Position numbers and translations under genes: made by a program. Shown one piece after another: positions 42,618 to 52,650 of a stretch of 64,000 nucleotides of DNA (its first letter is position 1; the number at the start of each line of letters is the position of its first letter). The stretch comes from Nannocystis exedens (lineage in GTDB: Bacteria > Myxococcota_A > Polyangia > Nannocystales > Nannocystaceae). The notes under the pieces are model-generated. The model did no database searches, was not told the DNA's origin, and was given only the letters and a program-made list of their open reading frames with translations. The stretch lies in contig NZ_NETK01000001.1 in assembly GCF_002343915.1 (NCBI RefSeq), positions 1,922,001 to 1,986,000 of the forward strand, written 5' to 3'.

Positions 42618-44059
42618 GGGACCTCCCGGGGCAGGCGCAGCGTGGCGATCGCGCCGCGAGGCGACCGCGCTGCGAGGGTGACCGATCCGCGGCTCATGCG
42701 GGCGATCTCGTTGGTGAGCGCGAGCCCGAGGCCGGTGCCCTGCGCCTTGCGCGAGAAGAACGGCTTGAGCAGGCGCTCGCGGTCCTCCTCGCGCACCCCC
42801 TCGCCCTCGTCGAGCACCTCGAACACCACGTCCTCCGCCTCCGGGCGCACGCGCAGCGTCACGCGGCCGCCGCGCGGGGACGCGTCGCAGGCGTTGACCA
42901 GCAGGTTGACCAGCGCGTGCTCGACGAGCAGCGCGTTGACCCGCACCTCCGGCGTCTCGGGCGCGATCTCGACGTGCAGCGCGACCTCGGCGGCCTGGAA
43001 GCGGTGCGCGATCAGGTCGCGTACTCCCTGCGCCAGCGTCGCCGGGGCCACGGGCGTCTGCTCGGGCATGCTGCCGCGAGCGACGCGGAGGAACCCCTGG
43101 ACCACGTCGCGGAGGCGGTCGACCTGCCCGAGGATCGTGCGGGCGTCCTGCTCCTCCGGCGAGTCCTGCAGGGCGTCGCGCAGCGCCTCCGCCTTGACGC
43201 GGATCAGCCCGAGCGGCGTGCCGACCTCGTGGGCCACCCCGGACGCGAGGGTCAGCATCGTCGCCGTGCGGTTCTCGCGGGCGAGCACCTCTTCCCCGGC
43301 CCGCCGCTGCTCGGCGAGCTCGAGCTGGTGGCGGGCCATCACCTGCGCGCGGAACTCCCGGAACGCGAAGTAGCCGAACGCCACCGTCGTGATCCCGGTC
43401 AGCAGCACCTTGACGATCACGCGCAGCATGCCTCGCCGGTCGCGCTCGACCTCCTCGTGGGTGCTGCCGACGACGGCGACGCGCCAGACCCCGAGGACCC
43501 CGCCGTCCGCTGGGGCGACGCTGACGAACGCGGGGTACTCCGGCAGCCCGAGCTGCAGCGCCTGGTCGGCGGACAGCATGCCGGTGTCCTCGCCGCGGGC
43601 GACCAGCTCCGCCAGCACACCTGGCCCCGCGGACAGGCCGTGCAGGTCGAAGAACTTCCCCGCGCCGGGCGGCTGCACGTAGATCCGCTCGTCGGCCGAA
43701 TCGAGGTGATCGGCCACGTGGAACAGCTCCCGGATCCGCACCCGCACCTCGGTCTCGGCGCCATCGCCGGCGGCGACCCGCGTGGTCCAGACGCCGGGCT
43801 CTGCTACCGGTGGGTCCGCAGCCTGCGGCGGCTCGCGCGCCAGGTTCGCCAGCTCCGCCGCCAGCTCGACGGCCAGCAGCGCCGCGAGGTTGCCCAGGCG
43901 CCGCTGCTCGCGCTCCATCGCCAGCTCGGACTCCGCGTCCTCGAACCGGATCCCGACCACCGCCACGGCCGCGACGCTGAGCACTGCGCCGAGCAGCAGC
44001 ACGAGGCCGCTGATGCGCACACGGCTGCGTTCGGCGGGGGCGAAGGGTCGGCGGGTCAC
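42614..44059 (-). CDS. Membrane-bound sensor histidine kinase (NtrB/ZraS type)
   Basis: The 481-residue kinase has two membrane helices (about 17-38, SGLVLLLGAVLSVAAVAVVGI; about 222-245, VLLTGITTVAFGYFAF) enclosing a periplasmic sensor domain of about 180 residues. The cytosolic part has the H box ASGVAHEVGTPLGLIRVKAEAL (about 277-298), N box LVNLLVNACDASPRG, and G boxes LDEGEGVREEDRERLLKPFFSRKAQGTGLGLAL. No HAMP domain is obvious. Its stop overlaps the response regulator start (ATGA). The pair is divergent from the RND efflux operon at 44.5 kb, which suggests envelope stress or a toxic compound as the signal and the pump as a target; this is inferred from position only. Confidence 0.92.
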
Positions 44060-44518
44060 GGGGGGCTTCCTCGGGCGAGGATAACGCGGTTCGTTCCGGC
44101 GTTTGCAATCCGCGCGCCACGCCCGAGCGCAACCCCTGCGGTGCGGTGAAACCCTCGCTCGCGTGGATGCGGCGCACGCGGCGGCGAGCTCGCAGACCGA
44201 AGGGCGGACGACGACGATGGGAGAGGCTCCCAGCGAGCGCTGGGAAATTATCCAATCGGGCCCCGCACCCTCATGATTTCACCAAGGATCTCCAATCGAT
44301 CCGTTCCCGGCATCGCGCGTGTAACAGCGTGAACCAGGCCCGCAGGCCGCGGCCCCTCGACGGAGGCGGTCGCGCCTGGGGCGGCGCGCGAGGACCTCGC
44401 GCGCGACAGGCGAACCTCGATGAATGACATCAGCCCCATCGCGCCGCGGCGGCCCCCTACCTCCATTTTCCTGGCGAACCTGCGCGTGCTGCTCGGCCGC
44501 ATCGATGAGAAAAAATTC
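44060..44518. other. Divergent intergenic stretch between kinase and RND operon
   Basis: No gene is supportable. I looked for a sigma-54 promoter (TGGC-N8-TGCW type) on the plus strand and found no convincing match. The plus-strand frame is open from 44420 but the RND adaptor signal peptide starts at 44519. Confidence 0.4.
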
Positions 44519-45592
44519 ATGTCTCGAATCATATCGATCACGAGCGGGCTCGCGGCCCTGTGGATGTTGGCGTGCCAGCATCCGCACGAGCATCACGAGG
44601 AGGCGGGGGTCTTCGCCGTCACGACCCCGCTCCGACAGGACGTGGAGCTGACCCGCGAATACGTCGCCCAGGTCCACGCAATTCAGCACATCGAGGTGCG
44701 CGCCCAGGAGCGCGGCTATCTGACGGGGATCTTCGTCGACGAGGGCCAGCTGATCGAAGAGGGCACGAAGATGTTCCAGGTCATGCCGCTCATCTACCGA
44801 GCGGACCTCCACCGCGCGGAGGCGGAGGCGGAGGCGGCCTCGATCGAATACAAGAACACCAAGATGCTGGCCGACAAGGACATCGTGTCGTCGGCCGAGC
44901 TCGCGCTGGCCGGGGCCAAGCTCAATCGCGCCAAGGCCGAGCTGGAGCTCGCGCAGACCCACCTGCGCCTCACCGAGATCCGCGCCCCGTTCACCGGGCT
45001 GATGGACCGGTTCGTCGTGCGGCTGGGCAGCCTCGTCGAGGAGGGCGATCTGCTGACGACGCTGTCCGACAATCGAATGCTGTGGATCTACTTCAACGTG
45101 CCCGAGGCCGAGTACCTCGACTACAAGGCGGATCCCGAGCAGAAGATGGTCGTCAAGTTCAAGATGGCGAACAACAAGATGTTCGACCAGGAGGGCAAGG
45201 TCGAGACCATCGAGGCCGACTTCGACAACACGACCGGCAACATCGCCTTCCGCGCGACCTTCCCGAACCCCACCGGGCTGCTGCGGCACGGCGAGACCGG
45301 GAACATCGTCGTCTCGACGAAGTATCCCGACGCCCAGCTCATCCCGCAGAAGGCGACCTTCGAGCTCCTCGATCGCCGGTACGTCTACGTGGTCGACGAG
45401 GGCGTCGTCAGGTCGCGGCCGATCTCGGTCGCCGCCGAGCTCCCGCACCTCTTCATCGTCGACGGCGGCCTCGAGGACACCGATCACATCCTCCTGGAGG
45501 GGCTGCGCAAGGTCCAGGAGGGGATGCACATCGAGGTGAAGCTCGAGGAGCCCGCCGAGGTGTTGGCGCAGCTGAAGTACCACGCGGAATGA
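44519..45592 (+). CDS. RND efflux periplasmic adaptor (membrane fusion lipoprotein)
   Basis: The 357-residue protein is read from ATG 44519 (MSRIISITSGLAALWMLAC), with lipobox MLAC followed by a His-rich start (QHPHEHHEE). It has the expected order for AcrA-like adaptors: HIEVRAQERGYLTGIFVDEGQLIEEG (lipoyl half), alpha-hairpin (about 95-165, AEAEAEAASIEYKNTKML), TEIRAPFTGLMDRFVVRLGSLVEEGD (second lipoyl half), beta-barrel (LWIYFNVPEAEYL) and membrane-proximal domain (HGETGNIVVSTKYPDAQLIPQKATFELLDRRYVYVVDEG). It is the first gene of a three-gene operon (adaptor, permease, outer-membrane channel). An ATG at 44420 would add 33 residues before the signal. The His cluster could bind metal but proves nothing about substrate. 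Confidence 0.93.
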   Translation: MSRIISITSGLAALWMLACQHPHEHHEEAGVFAVTTPLRQDVELTREYVAQVHAIQHIEVRAQERGYLTGIFVDEGQLIEEGTKMFQVMPLIYRADLHRAEAEAEAASIEYKNTKMLADKDIVSSAELALAGAKLNRAKAELELAQTHLRLTEIRAPFTGLMDRFVVRLGSLVEEGDLLTTLSDNRMLWIYFNVPEAEYLDYKADPEQKMVVKFKMANNKMFDQEGKVETIEADFDNTTGNIAFRATFPNPTGLLRHGETGNIVVSTKYPDAQLIPQKATFELLDRRYVYVVDEGVVRSRPISVAAELPHLFIVDGGLEDTDHILLEGLRKVQEGMHIEVKLEEPAEVLAQLKYHAE

Positions 45593-45602
45593 GTACGCCC
45601 AA

Positions 45603-48600
45603 ATGTTCGCACAGATTCTCCGCCGCCCGGTCCTGGCGATCGTCGTCTCGATCCTGATCGTCCTCATCGGCTTGCTGGCGATCCGTACGCGTCCGATCTC
45701 GCAATTCCCCGAGATCGCGCCGCCGCAGGTCCAGGTCACGATCTCGTACCCGGGCGCCAGCGCCGACGTCCTGGTCCAGTCGTCGCTCATCCTGCTGGAG
45801 CGCGCCATCAACGGCGTGCCGGGGATGCGCTACATGATCTCGGACGCGACCAGCGCCGGCGAAGCGACGATCCAGGTCATCTTCGATCTCGACACCGACC
45901 CCGACCAGGCGATCATCAACGTCAAGACCAGGATCGACCAGGTGATGCCCAACCTCCCGAAGCTGGTCCAGCTCGAGGGCGTCATCCTGATGCGCGTCAT
46001 GCCCAGCATGTTGATGTACGTCAACGTGTACAGCACGGCCGAGGACGCGGACGAGAAGTTCCTGTTCAACTTCGCCAACGTCAACGTCCTGCCGGAGATC
46101 ATGCGCGTCAAGGGGATCGGTCAGGCCCGCATCCTCGGCAGCCGGCAGTTCGCGATGCGCATCTGGCTGAACCCGGACCGCATGCGCGCCTACAACGTCT
46201 CCGCCGAGGAGGTGATGGAGGCGGTCGGCGAGCAGAGCGTCATCGGTCGTCCCGGCCGCGTCGGACAGGCCACCGGAAAGACGGCGCAGTCGCTCGAGTA
46301 CGTGCTCGTCTACGAGGGCCGCTTCAACAAGCCCGAGCAGTACGAAGACATCATCATCCGCGCCAGCCCGGACGGCCAGGTCCTGCGCCTGAAGGACGTC
46401 GCCAAGGTCGAGCTCGGCAGCGAGTTCTTCAACATCTACTCCAACCTCGACGGCCACCCCTCGGCGGCCATCGTCCTGAAGCAGACGCTCGGCAGCAACG
46501 CGCAGGAGGTGATTGCGAACGTCAAGGCCAGGCTGGAGGAGATCAAGGCGTCCACCTTCCCGCCGGGGATGGACTTTGCGATCAGCTACGACGTCTCGCG
46601 GTTCGTCGACGCCTCGATCGAACAGGTCACCCACACCCTCGTCGAGGCGTTCGTGCTGGTGGCGCTGGTCGTCTTCGTGTTCCTGGGCGACTGGCGCTCG
46701 ACGCTGATCCCGACGCTCGCCGTGCCCGTCTCGCTGGTCGGCGCGTTCATCTTCATGGCGGCGCTGGGCATCAGCATCAACCTGATCACCCTCTTCGCGC
46801 TGGTCCTGGCGATCGGCATCGTCGTCGACGACGCCATCGTCGTCGTCGAGGCCGTGCACGCCAAGATGGAGGCGAAGCACCTGGCGGCCTACGAGGCGAT
46901 GAAGGAGGTCTTGAACGAGATCAGCGGGGCGATCATCGCCATCACCCTGGTGATGACGTCGGTGTTCGTGCCGGTCGCCTTCATGCCCGGCCCGGTCGGC
47001 GTCTTCTACCGCCAGTTCTCGGTCACGATGGCCTCGTCGATCGTGCTGTCCGGCTTCATCGCGCTGACGCTGACGCCGGTGCTGTCGGTCCTGATCCTCA
47101 AGCCCGTGCACGGGCACGGGAAGACCCGCAACCCGATCACCCTGTTCATCCGCGGCTTCAACCGCGTGTTCAACCGCGCGACGTCGATCTACATCCGGCT
47201 GATGCGGGCGATCCTGGGGCGGTTCTACCTGACGCTCCTGGCGCTCGGCCTGTTCGTGTTCGGCATCTTCCAGGTCAACCGGGTGCTGCCGGCCGGCTTC
47301 GTCCCCAACGAGGACCAGGGCATCATCTACGCGATCATCCAGACCCCGCCGGGGAGCACGCTCGAGCGGACGAACGCGGTCGCCGAGTCTCTGCAGGAGA
47401 TCGCCAAGGAGATGGACGAGGTCGCCTCGGTCTCGTCCCTCGCCGGCTACGAGATCCTCACCGAGGGTCGCGCCTCCAACGCCGGCACCTGCCTCATCAA
47501 CCTCAAGGACTGGTCCGAGCGGCACAAGTCGGTCACCGAGGTCATCGAGGAGCTCGAGGAGAAGGCGAAGGACATCGGCGCGGTCGTCGAGTTCTTCGAG
47601 CCGCCGGCGGTCCCCGGCTACGGCGCGGCCGGCGGCGTCTCCTTCCGCATGCTCGAGAAGACCGGCAGCACCGACTACTACGAGTTCGATCGCGTCAACC
47701 AGGAGTTCATGGCGGCGCTGCGCGAGCGGCCCGAACTGACCGGCCTCTTCACGTTCTACGCGGCCAACTACCCGCAGTACGAGCTCGTCATCGACAACCA
47801 GAAGGCGATGCAGAAGGGCGTCTCCATCGGCAAGGCGATGGAGAACCTCGACCTCATGATCGGGAGCTCCTACGAGCAGGGCTTCATCCGGTTCGGCTTC
47901 TTCTACCGCGTCTACGTGCAGGCGCTGCCCGAGTACCGGGCGCTGCCGCCGGACGTCCTGAAGATGTACGTCAAGAACGACGCCGGCGAGATGGTGCCCT
48001 ATTCGTCGTTCATGACGATCAAGAAGCGCCAGGGCCCGAACGAGATCACGCGCTACAACATGTACAACTCGTCGGCCATCCGCGGCAACAACGCGCCCGG
48101 CTACACGACCGGCGACGCCGTCAAGGCGATCAAGGAGGTGGCGGCGGAGGTCCTCCCGCGCGGCTACGACATCGCGTGGGAGGGCCTGTCGTACGACGAA
48201 GCGCAGCGCGGCAACGAGGCGATCTACATCTTCGCGATCGTGCTGGTGTTCGTCTACCTGGTGCTGGCGGCGCAGTACGAGAGCTTCGTCCTCCCGCTGG
48301 CCGTGATCACGTCGCTGCCCGCGGGCGCGTTCGGATCGTTCCTGTTCCTCAAGGTCATGGGCCTGGCGAACGACATCTACGCCCAGGTCGGCCTGGTCAT
48401 GCTCGTCGGCCTGCTCGGGAAGAACGCGGTGCTGATCGTCGAGTTCGCCGTCCAGACCCGGCGCGAGGGGGCCACCGTGTTCGAGGCGGCGATCGCGGGC
48501 GCGAAGGCGCGCTTTCGGGCGATCCTGATGACCTCGTTCGCGTTCGTCGCCGGCCTGTATCCGCTGGTCGTTGCGAAGGGCGCCGGGGCCGTCGGCAACA

Positions 48601-48932
48601 ACACCATCGGCTCGTCCGCGCTCGGCGGCATGGTCATGGGCACCGTGTTCGGCGTGATCCTCATCCCGGGGCTCTACTTCATCTTCGGCCACCTCGAGCG
48701 GTTCGAGCGGTTCCTGCGGATCGGTCCGCCTTCGGCGCCGACCGAACCGTTGCCGCTCTCCGAGGTGTCGCTGGCGTCGATCATCGTCGACACGCTGGCG
48801 GACGCCGAGCCGACCTCGGAGAGGCGCTCGCCGAATGACGGCGAGTCGCAGCAAGCGCCCCCTCGTGTGACCCGATCCGAAGCGCCGACGCGGCCGCACG
48901 CGCCGCGCGCGGAGGAGGAGTCCCATGAATAA
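45603..48932 (+). CDS. RND multidrug efflux permease (HAE1 / AcrB-like)
   Basis: The 1109-residue inner-membrane permease has the duplicated RND plan: first helix FAQILRRPVLAIVVSILIVL, large periplasmic loop (SYPGASADVLVQSSLILLERAINGVPGM), helices 2-6 with the proton-relay pair in GIVVDDAIVVVEAVHAKM, and the second half with the Lys in GKNAVLIVEFAVQTRR. Length and motifs match the HAE1 drug-exporting family, not the heavy-metal HME family. The C-terminal about 60 residues are an extra Glu/Pro/Arg-rich cytosolic tail. It starts 10 bp after the adaptor stop and overlaps the channel gene start by 8 bp. Substrate unknown; likely hydrophobic or amphiphilic compounds. Confidence 0.95.
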   Translation: MFAQILRRPVLAIVVSILIVLIGLLAIRTRPISQFPEIAPPQVQVTISYPGASADVLVQSSLILLERAINGVPGMRYMISDATSAGEATIQVIFDLDTDPDQAIINVKTRIDQVMPNLPKLVQLEGVILMRVMPSMLMYVNVYSTAEDADEKFLFNFANVNVLPEIMRVKGIGQARILGSRQFAMRIWLNPDRMRAYNVSAEEVMEAVGEQSVIGRPGRVGQATGKTAQSLEYVLVYEGRFNKPEQYEDIIIRASPDGQVLRLKDVAKVELGSEFFNIYSNLDGHPSAAIVLKQTLGSNAQEVIANVKARLEEIKASTFPPGMDFAISYDVSRFVDASIEQVTHTLVEAFVLVALVVFVFLGDWRSTLIPTLAVPVSLVGAFIFMAALGISINLITLFALVLAIGIVVDDAIVVVEAVHAKMEAKHLAAYEAMKEVLNEISGAIIAITLVMTSVFVPVAFMPGPVGVFYRQFSVTMASSIVLSGFIALTLTPVLSVLILKPVHGHGKTRNPITLFIRGFNRVFNRATSIYIRLMRAILGRFYLTLLALGLFVFGIFQVNRVLPAGFVPNEDQGIIYAIIQTPPGSTLERTNAVAESLQEIAKEMDEVASVSSLAGYEILTEGRASNAGTCLINLKDWSERHKSVTEVIEELEEKAKDIGAVVEFFEPPAVPGYGAAGGVSFRMLEKTGSTDYYEFDRVNQEFMAALRERPELTGLFTFYAANYPQYELVIDNQKAMQKGVSIGKAMENLDLMIGSSYEQGFIRFGFFYRVYVQALPEYRALPPDVLKMYVKNDAGEMVPYSSFMTIKKRQGPNEITRYNMYNSSAIRGNNAPGYTTGDAVKAIKEVAAEVLPRGYDIAWEGLSYDEAQRGNEAIYIFAIVLVFVYLVLAAQYESFVLPLAVITSLPAGAFGSFLFLKVMGLANDIYAQVGLVMLVGLLGKNAVLIVEFAVQTRREGATVFEAAIAGAKARFRAILMTSFAFVAGLYPLVVAKGAGAVGNNTIGSSALGGMVMGTVFGVILIPGLYFIFGHLERFERFLRIGPPSAPTEPLPLSEVSLASIIVDTLADAEPTSERRSPNDGESQQAPPRVTRSEAPTRPHAPRAEEESHE

Positions 48933-50364
48933 GTGGTGGAGCCCGGTCACCGTCATGACGGCCGCCTGCGCCCTGTCGCTCACGGTCGGCTGCGCGAGCT
49001 TGCTGGGGAACAACAAGGCCAGGGAGGCCAACAAGGAGACCCCCGAGTCCTTCGGCGCCCTCGCCACGGGCTCCGGTCCGAGCGTCGCCGTGCAGGAACA
49101 ATGGGACCAGTTCTTCGCCGATCCCGACCTCCGGGGGCTGATCGAAGAGGCGCTGGAGAACAACCAGCAGCTGAACATTCAGCTCCAGGAGATCATCATC
49201 TCCCAGAACAACGCCGCGGCGATCCGGGGCGACTACATCCCACGGCTGGACGCGGGCGTCGGCGCGGGCCTCGAGAAGCCCGGGGAGCACACCGCCGCGG
49301 GAGTCGAGCACGAAGCTCACGGCTTGCCGAGGCCCCTGGCGGACTTCCGCTTCGGCTTCGTCGCCTCGTGGGAGACCGACATCTGGAGCAGCCTCCGCAA
49401 CGCCCGGAAGGCCGCGATCTTCCACTACGAGGCGACGATCCAGGAGCGGAACTTCCTCGTCACCGAGATCGTGGCAGAGCTCGCCAAGTCGTACTACGAC
49501 CTCGTCGCGCTCGACCTCCAGATCGAGATCCTCGATCGCAACATCGAGCTGCAGAAGAACGCGCTCGAGGTCGTCAAGCTCAAGAAGCTCGCCGCCCGCG
49601 ACACCGAGCTCGGCGTGCAGCGGTTCCAGGCCGAAGTGCTCAAGAACCAGGGCCGGCGGTTCGCCCTCGAGCAGCAGCGGATCATCATCGAGAACCGCAT
49701 CAACTTCCTGGTCGGGCGGTTCCCGCAGCCCGTCACGCGCAACAGCCGGACGTTCGACGCCGCGAAGCCCGACGTCGTCGCCACCGGCCTGCCCTCCGAC
49801 CTGCTCGACAACCGGCCCGACGTCAAGGCGGCCGAGCTGCGGCTCGAGGCGGCGAAGCTCGACACCCGAAGCGCGAAGGCCCGCTTCTACCCCTCGCTGC
49901 GCCTCGACGCCGGCATCGGCTTCGAATCGTTCAACCTGGCGCACCTCATCGACCCGCGGTCGCTGGCCTACAACCTCGCCGGCGGCCTGGTCGCGCCGCT
50001 GCTGAACCGGGCGGCGATCAAGGCCGAGTACCGCGCGGCGAACGCCAGGCAGGTCCAGGCGGTCTTCGACTATGAACGATCGATCTTGCAGGCGTACACC
50101 GACGTGTACAACCAATTGACGGCGATCTCGAACCTGAAGCAGCGCTACGAGCAGCTGTCCGGGCAAGTGGACAAGCTCCACGCGGCGATCGAAGTGTCGA
50201 AGGTCCTGTATCAGTCGGCCCACGTGGATTACTACGAGGTCCTCATGACCGTACGCGACTCGCTGGAGGCCGAGATGGACCTCGTCGAGGCGAAGAAAGA
50301 TCAGATGCAGGCCGTCGTCGCGATCTATCAGGCGCTCGGCGGCGGCTGGCGACAAAACCCGTGA
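48925..50364 (+). CDS. Outer-membrane efflux channel lipoprotein (TolC / OprM-like)
   Basis: The 479-residue protein is a NodT/OprM-type channel. It starts with a signal peptide and lipobox (SLTVGC), then EQWDQFFADPDLRGLIEEALENNQQLNIQLQEI, the first repeat; DFRFGFVASWETDIWSSLRNARKAAIFHYEATIQE, an invariant-like W/D motif; DLLDNRPDVKAAELRLEAAKLDTRSAKARFYPSLRL, the second repeat start; and long coiled helices. It ends with GGGWRQNP. It overlaps the permease gene by 8 bp (ATG 48925), showing translational coupling, and completes the tripartite pump. Downstream is a 383-bp gene-free stretch. Confidence 0.95.
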   Translation: MNKWWSPVTVMTAACALSLTVGCASLLGNNKAREANKETPESFGALATGSGPSVAVQEQWDQFFADPDLRGLIEEALENNQQLNIQLQEIIISQNNAAAIRGDYIPRLDAGVGAGLEKPGEHTAAGVEHEAHGLPRPLADFRFGFVASWETDIWSSLRNARKAAIFHYEATIQERNFLVTEIVAELAKSYYDLVALDLQIEILDRNIELQKNALEVVKLKKLAARDTELGVQRFQAEVLKNQGRRFALEQQRIIIENRINFLVGRFPQPVTRNSRTFDAAKPDVVATGLPSDLLDNRPDVKAAELRLEAAKLDTRSAKARFYPSLRLDAGIGFESFNLAHLIDPRSLAYNLAGGLVAPLLNRAAIKAEYRAANARQVQAVFDYERSILQAYTDVYNQLTAISNLKQRYEQLSGQVDKLHAAIEVSKVLYQSAHVDYYEVLMTVRDSLEAEMDLVEAKKDQMQAVVAIYQALGGGWRQNP

Positions 50365-50747
50365 TCGGCGGCACGGGTCGCGCGCCTCGCACCGTCTCGC
50401 GGCCTCCTGCCGGGCCCCCGGCCCGCATTCCCCCCAATCCGCAGCGCTGCCACGATTGTGCGGCCAGCGCCGTCGGCGAACGCGCAGGTGAGCGCGAGTG
50501 GGAGCCGGGCCTCGCAATCTCGCCGAGCGGGCGCATTCGCGGCTGGGCCGGCGGGCCCTCACGCGTTGCCTCAGGGCCTCGCCTCTCCGCACGCGGCGAA
50601 TGTCTATATGTCCCTTGGAACAGATGCCTGTCAATTCGCGCACAGAACAGCGTTCCAGCGCCGGCGCGATCGCCGGGGCGCGCTCACGCCCGCGGCGGTC
50701 CGCGCACGCGCGCCGACGATCACGGCCGTGATGATATAGATGCAAGC
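50365..50747. other. Intergenic stretch between RND operon and CAP gene
   Basis: No gene is supportable. It holds a weak relative of the CATG-14 dyad at about 50607-50624 (TATGTCC-CTTG-GAACAGA) and a perfect 14-bp palindrome at 50719-50732. Confidence 0.45.
50719..50732. promoter_or_regulatory. Perfect 14-bp palindrome upstream of CAP-domain gene
   Basis: ATCACGGCCGTGAT has no spacer and ends 15 bp before the ATG at 50748; a GATATAG sequence follows it and could be a -10 element. It may be an operator. No matching regulator gene is adjacent. Confidence 0.5.
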
Positions 50748-51374
50748 ATGAACAACACTCCGCGCATTCTCGCCCTCCTCGCCCTCCTCGCCCCCGTCGC
50801 CTGCGACGTCGACGACGAAACCGCGAACCGCGTCGGCGAGGGCGTCGTGGGCGTCGGCCTCGATTCCACCGACCTGCAGGACTACGACCTCGACGAGCTG
50901 ACCGACGCGGCCGATCCCTCGTTCGCCTGCAGCGACGCCGGCTGGGATCCGGCCTGGGCCGCGCTTGAGGACCAGGTGCTCACCCTCGTCAATCAGAAGC
51001 GCGCGGCCGGGGCCGTGTGCGGCGGCGTCAGCAAGCCGCCCGTCCCGCCGGTCACCGCCCAGGCCCAGCTCCGCTGCGCCGCCCGCAACCATTCGAAGGA
51101 CATGGGCGTCAACAACTTCTTCAGCCACACCGGCTCGAACGGCTCGACCTTCACCCAGCGGATCACCGCCGCCGGCTACGTGTGGAAGGCCGCCGGCGAG
51201 AACATCGCCGCCGGCTATTCGACCGCCGCCCAGGTCGTCAACGGCTGGATGGCCAGCACCGGCCACTGCAACAACATCATGAACGGCAATTACAAGCACC
51301 TCGGGATCGGCTATTATTACGGCGGCTCCTCGACCTACAAGCATTACTGGACGCAGGACTTCGGCAAGAACTGA
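50748..51374 (+). CDS. CAP/SCP-domain lipoprotein
   Basis: The 208-residue protein is read from ATG 50748 with lipobox PVAC (MNNTPRILALLALLAPVAC). After an acidic segment, residues about 75-205 form a CAP (SCP/PR-1) domain: LVNQKRAAGAVCGG, RCAARNHSKDM, FFSHTGSNGSTFTQRITAAGY, AGENIAAGY and HYWTQDFG. The CAP cavity residues His (in FFSHTG) and Glu (in AGENIA) are present, as is the second His (STGHCNNIM). Cys pairs are expected for an exported protein. It converges on the metallophosphoesterase gene, 73 bp apart. Bacterial CAP proteins are extracytoplasmic; the role here is unknown. Confidence 0.93.
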   Translation: MNNTPRILALLALLAPVACDVDDETANRVGEGVVGVGLDSTDLQDYDLDELTDAADPSFACSDAGWDPAWAALEDQVLTLVNQKRAAGAVCGGVSKPPVPPVTAQAQLRCAARNHSKDMGVNNFFSHTGSNGSTFTQRITAAGYVWKAAGENIAAGYSTAAQVVNGWMASTGHCNNIMNGNYKHLGIGYYYGGSSTYKHYWTQDFGKN

Positions 51375-51447
51375 CGCGCCCGCGGCGGGCCCGCGCCGGG
51401 GCTCCGCTCGTCCGCGCGGCGGGCGGCGGGGCCTCGAATCGCCTCGC

Positions 51448-52650
51448 TCAGCCGACGTCGAGCTCGATCGTGAAGTTTTGGTCGGCCGCGGTGAGGTACT
51501 GGTCGTACCACGGCGAATACGTCCTCACGTGCATCGTCCGGCCGTCGGGCTCGAGCTCGAGCAGACGCAGGTAGCCCTCGCCGCCGAGATCGCGGTGCTG
51601 ATAATTGGAGAGCATCTGGTGGACCACCCGGCCGTGGTCGTCGACGCTGGCGAGGTAGCCGGTGCCGTCGCCGAGCACGTGGCCGCTCAGCGTGAAGACG
51701 AAGCGGTGCTGCCGGACCAGCTTCTGCCACAGCTCCTCGCCGTCGTTGACCCCGCCCGGGGTCCCGTACAGGTGCGGGTTGTAGGTTTGCGGGTGCGCGT
51801 CGTCGGTGTGGTCGTAGCGCCGGTCGTTGTGGTTGAGGTACGCGTGGGTGACGAGGATGCCCAGGCGATCGGCGTACAGCGACATCACGTCGTTGGCCCA
51901 CGCCACGACCTCGTCGCGCGGGCCCCACTCGAGCAGCAACGCGACGAACGCGTGCCCGCCGGCGTCGAACAGGTGAAACGTGTTGTCGAGCTTGCCCGCC
52001 TCGAACGCGCCGCCGAAGCTCGGCATCAGCGCGGCGTCGTCGAACGAGAACCACTGGTTGAGCAGGGTCTCGCGCGTCGAGGCGTCGCCGGACGGGCCGT
52101 AGTCGTGGTTGCCCGTCACGATCCCGTACGGCACGACCCCGTCGAGCTCCGCCATCGCCGCGCTGGCCCGCTTCCACTCCGACTCCTTGTTGTATTGGAC
52201 GAGGTCGCCGAGGTGAAACACGTAGGCGATGTTGCGATCGATCGCGTTGCGGGCGATCCACTTCGTCTGGGCCGAGAACACCCCGGGGAACCGCAGCGAG
52301 TAGTACTGCGTGTCCGGCAGGACCACGAAGGTCGTCGAGCCCTCGACGAACAGCGGCAGCGACGGCCCCGGCTCCGGCCCGGGCTCCGGCTCCGGCGGCT
52401 CGGGCTCGACGGGCGGCGCCTGCAGCTCGCACCCCTGGGCCTCGCCGACGAGCTCGGGCGACCAGGCCTCGCCGCGCTGCAGCCCGCCGCAGCCGCCGTG
52501 CCGCGGGTCGTCGGCGTCTCCGCCCTCGTCCGCCTCGTCGCCCGCCATCGCCGTCGGCGCGGCGGGGAAGTCCTGCAGCGCGTCCTGACAGGCGGCGATC
52601 GACCATGCGACGGTGACGAGGCCGAGGTACCGGCGACGAGCTGCATCCAT
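51448..52650 (-). CDS. Calcineurin-like metallophosphoesterase lipoprotein
   Basis: The 400-residue protein has a signal peptide ending in a lipobox (SIAAC), then a Pro/Glu linker (PEPPEPEPGPEPGP), and a metallophosphoesterase domain from about residue 105: VVLPDTQYYS (variant of DxH), FHLGDLVQYN (GDxV), VTGNHDYGP (GNHD), LVTHAYLNHND, and SGHVLGDG (variant of GHxH). The DTQ and GHV variants occur in phosphoesterases such as the purple-acid-like and Calx-associated groups, so metal binding is likely but the substrate is unknown. Upstream (52651-53012) is gene-free. The adjacent frame at 52675 starts too early to be the real start. Confidence 0.92.
   Translation of the reverse strand: MDAARRRYLGLVTVAWSIAACQDALQDFPAAPTAMAGDEADEGGDADDPRHGGCGGLQRGEAWSPELVGEAQGCELQAPPVEPEPPEPEPGPEPGPSLPLFVEGSTTFVVLPDTQYYSLRFPGVFSAQTKWIARNAIDRNIAYVFHLGDLVQYNKESEWKRASAAMAELDGVVPYGIVTGNHDYGPSGDASTRETLLNQWFSFDDAALMPSFGGAFEAGKLDNTFHLFDAGGHAFVALLLEWGPRDEVVAWANDVMSLYADRLGILVTHAYLNHNDRRYDHTDDAHPQTYNPHLYGTPGGVNDGEELWQKLVRQHRFVFTLSGHVLGDGTGYLASVDDHGRVVHQMLSNYQHRDLGGEGYLRLLELEPDGRTMHVRTYSPWYDQYLTAADQNFTIELDVG

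Noticed and set aside
44060-44518. Sigma-54 promoter for the RND operon
   Set aside because: I found no TGGC and TGCW pair at the needed spacing; reported only as an open question.
45453-49178. 1241-codon open frame on the minus strand
   Set aside because: Antisense to the RND adaptor, permease and channel genes; composition (Asp, Arg, His, Val repeats) is that of a shadow frame.
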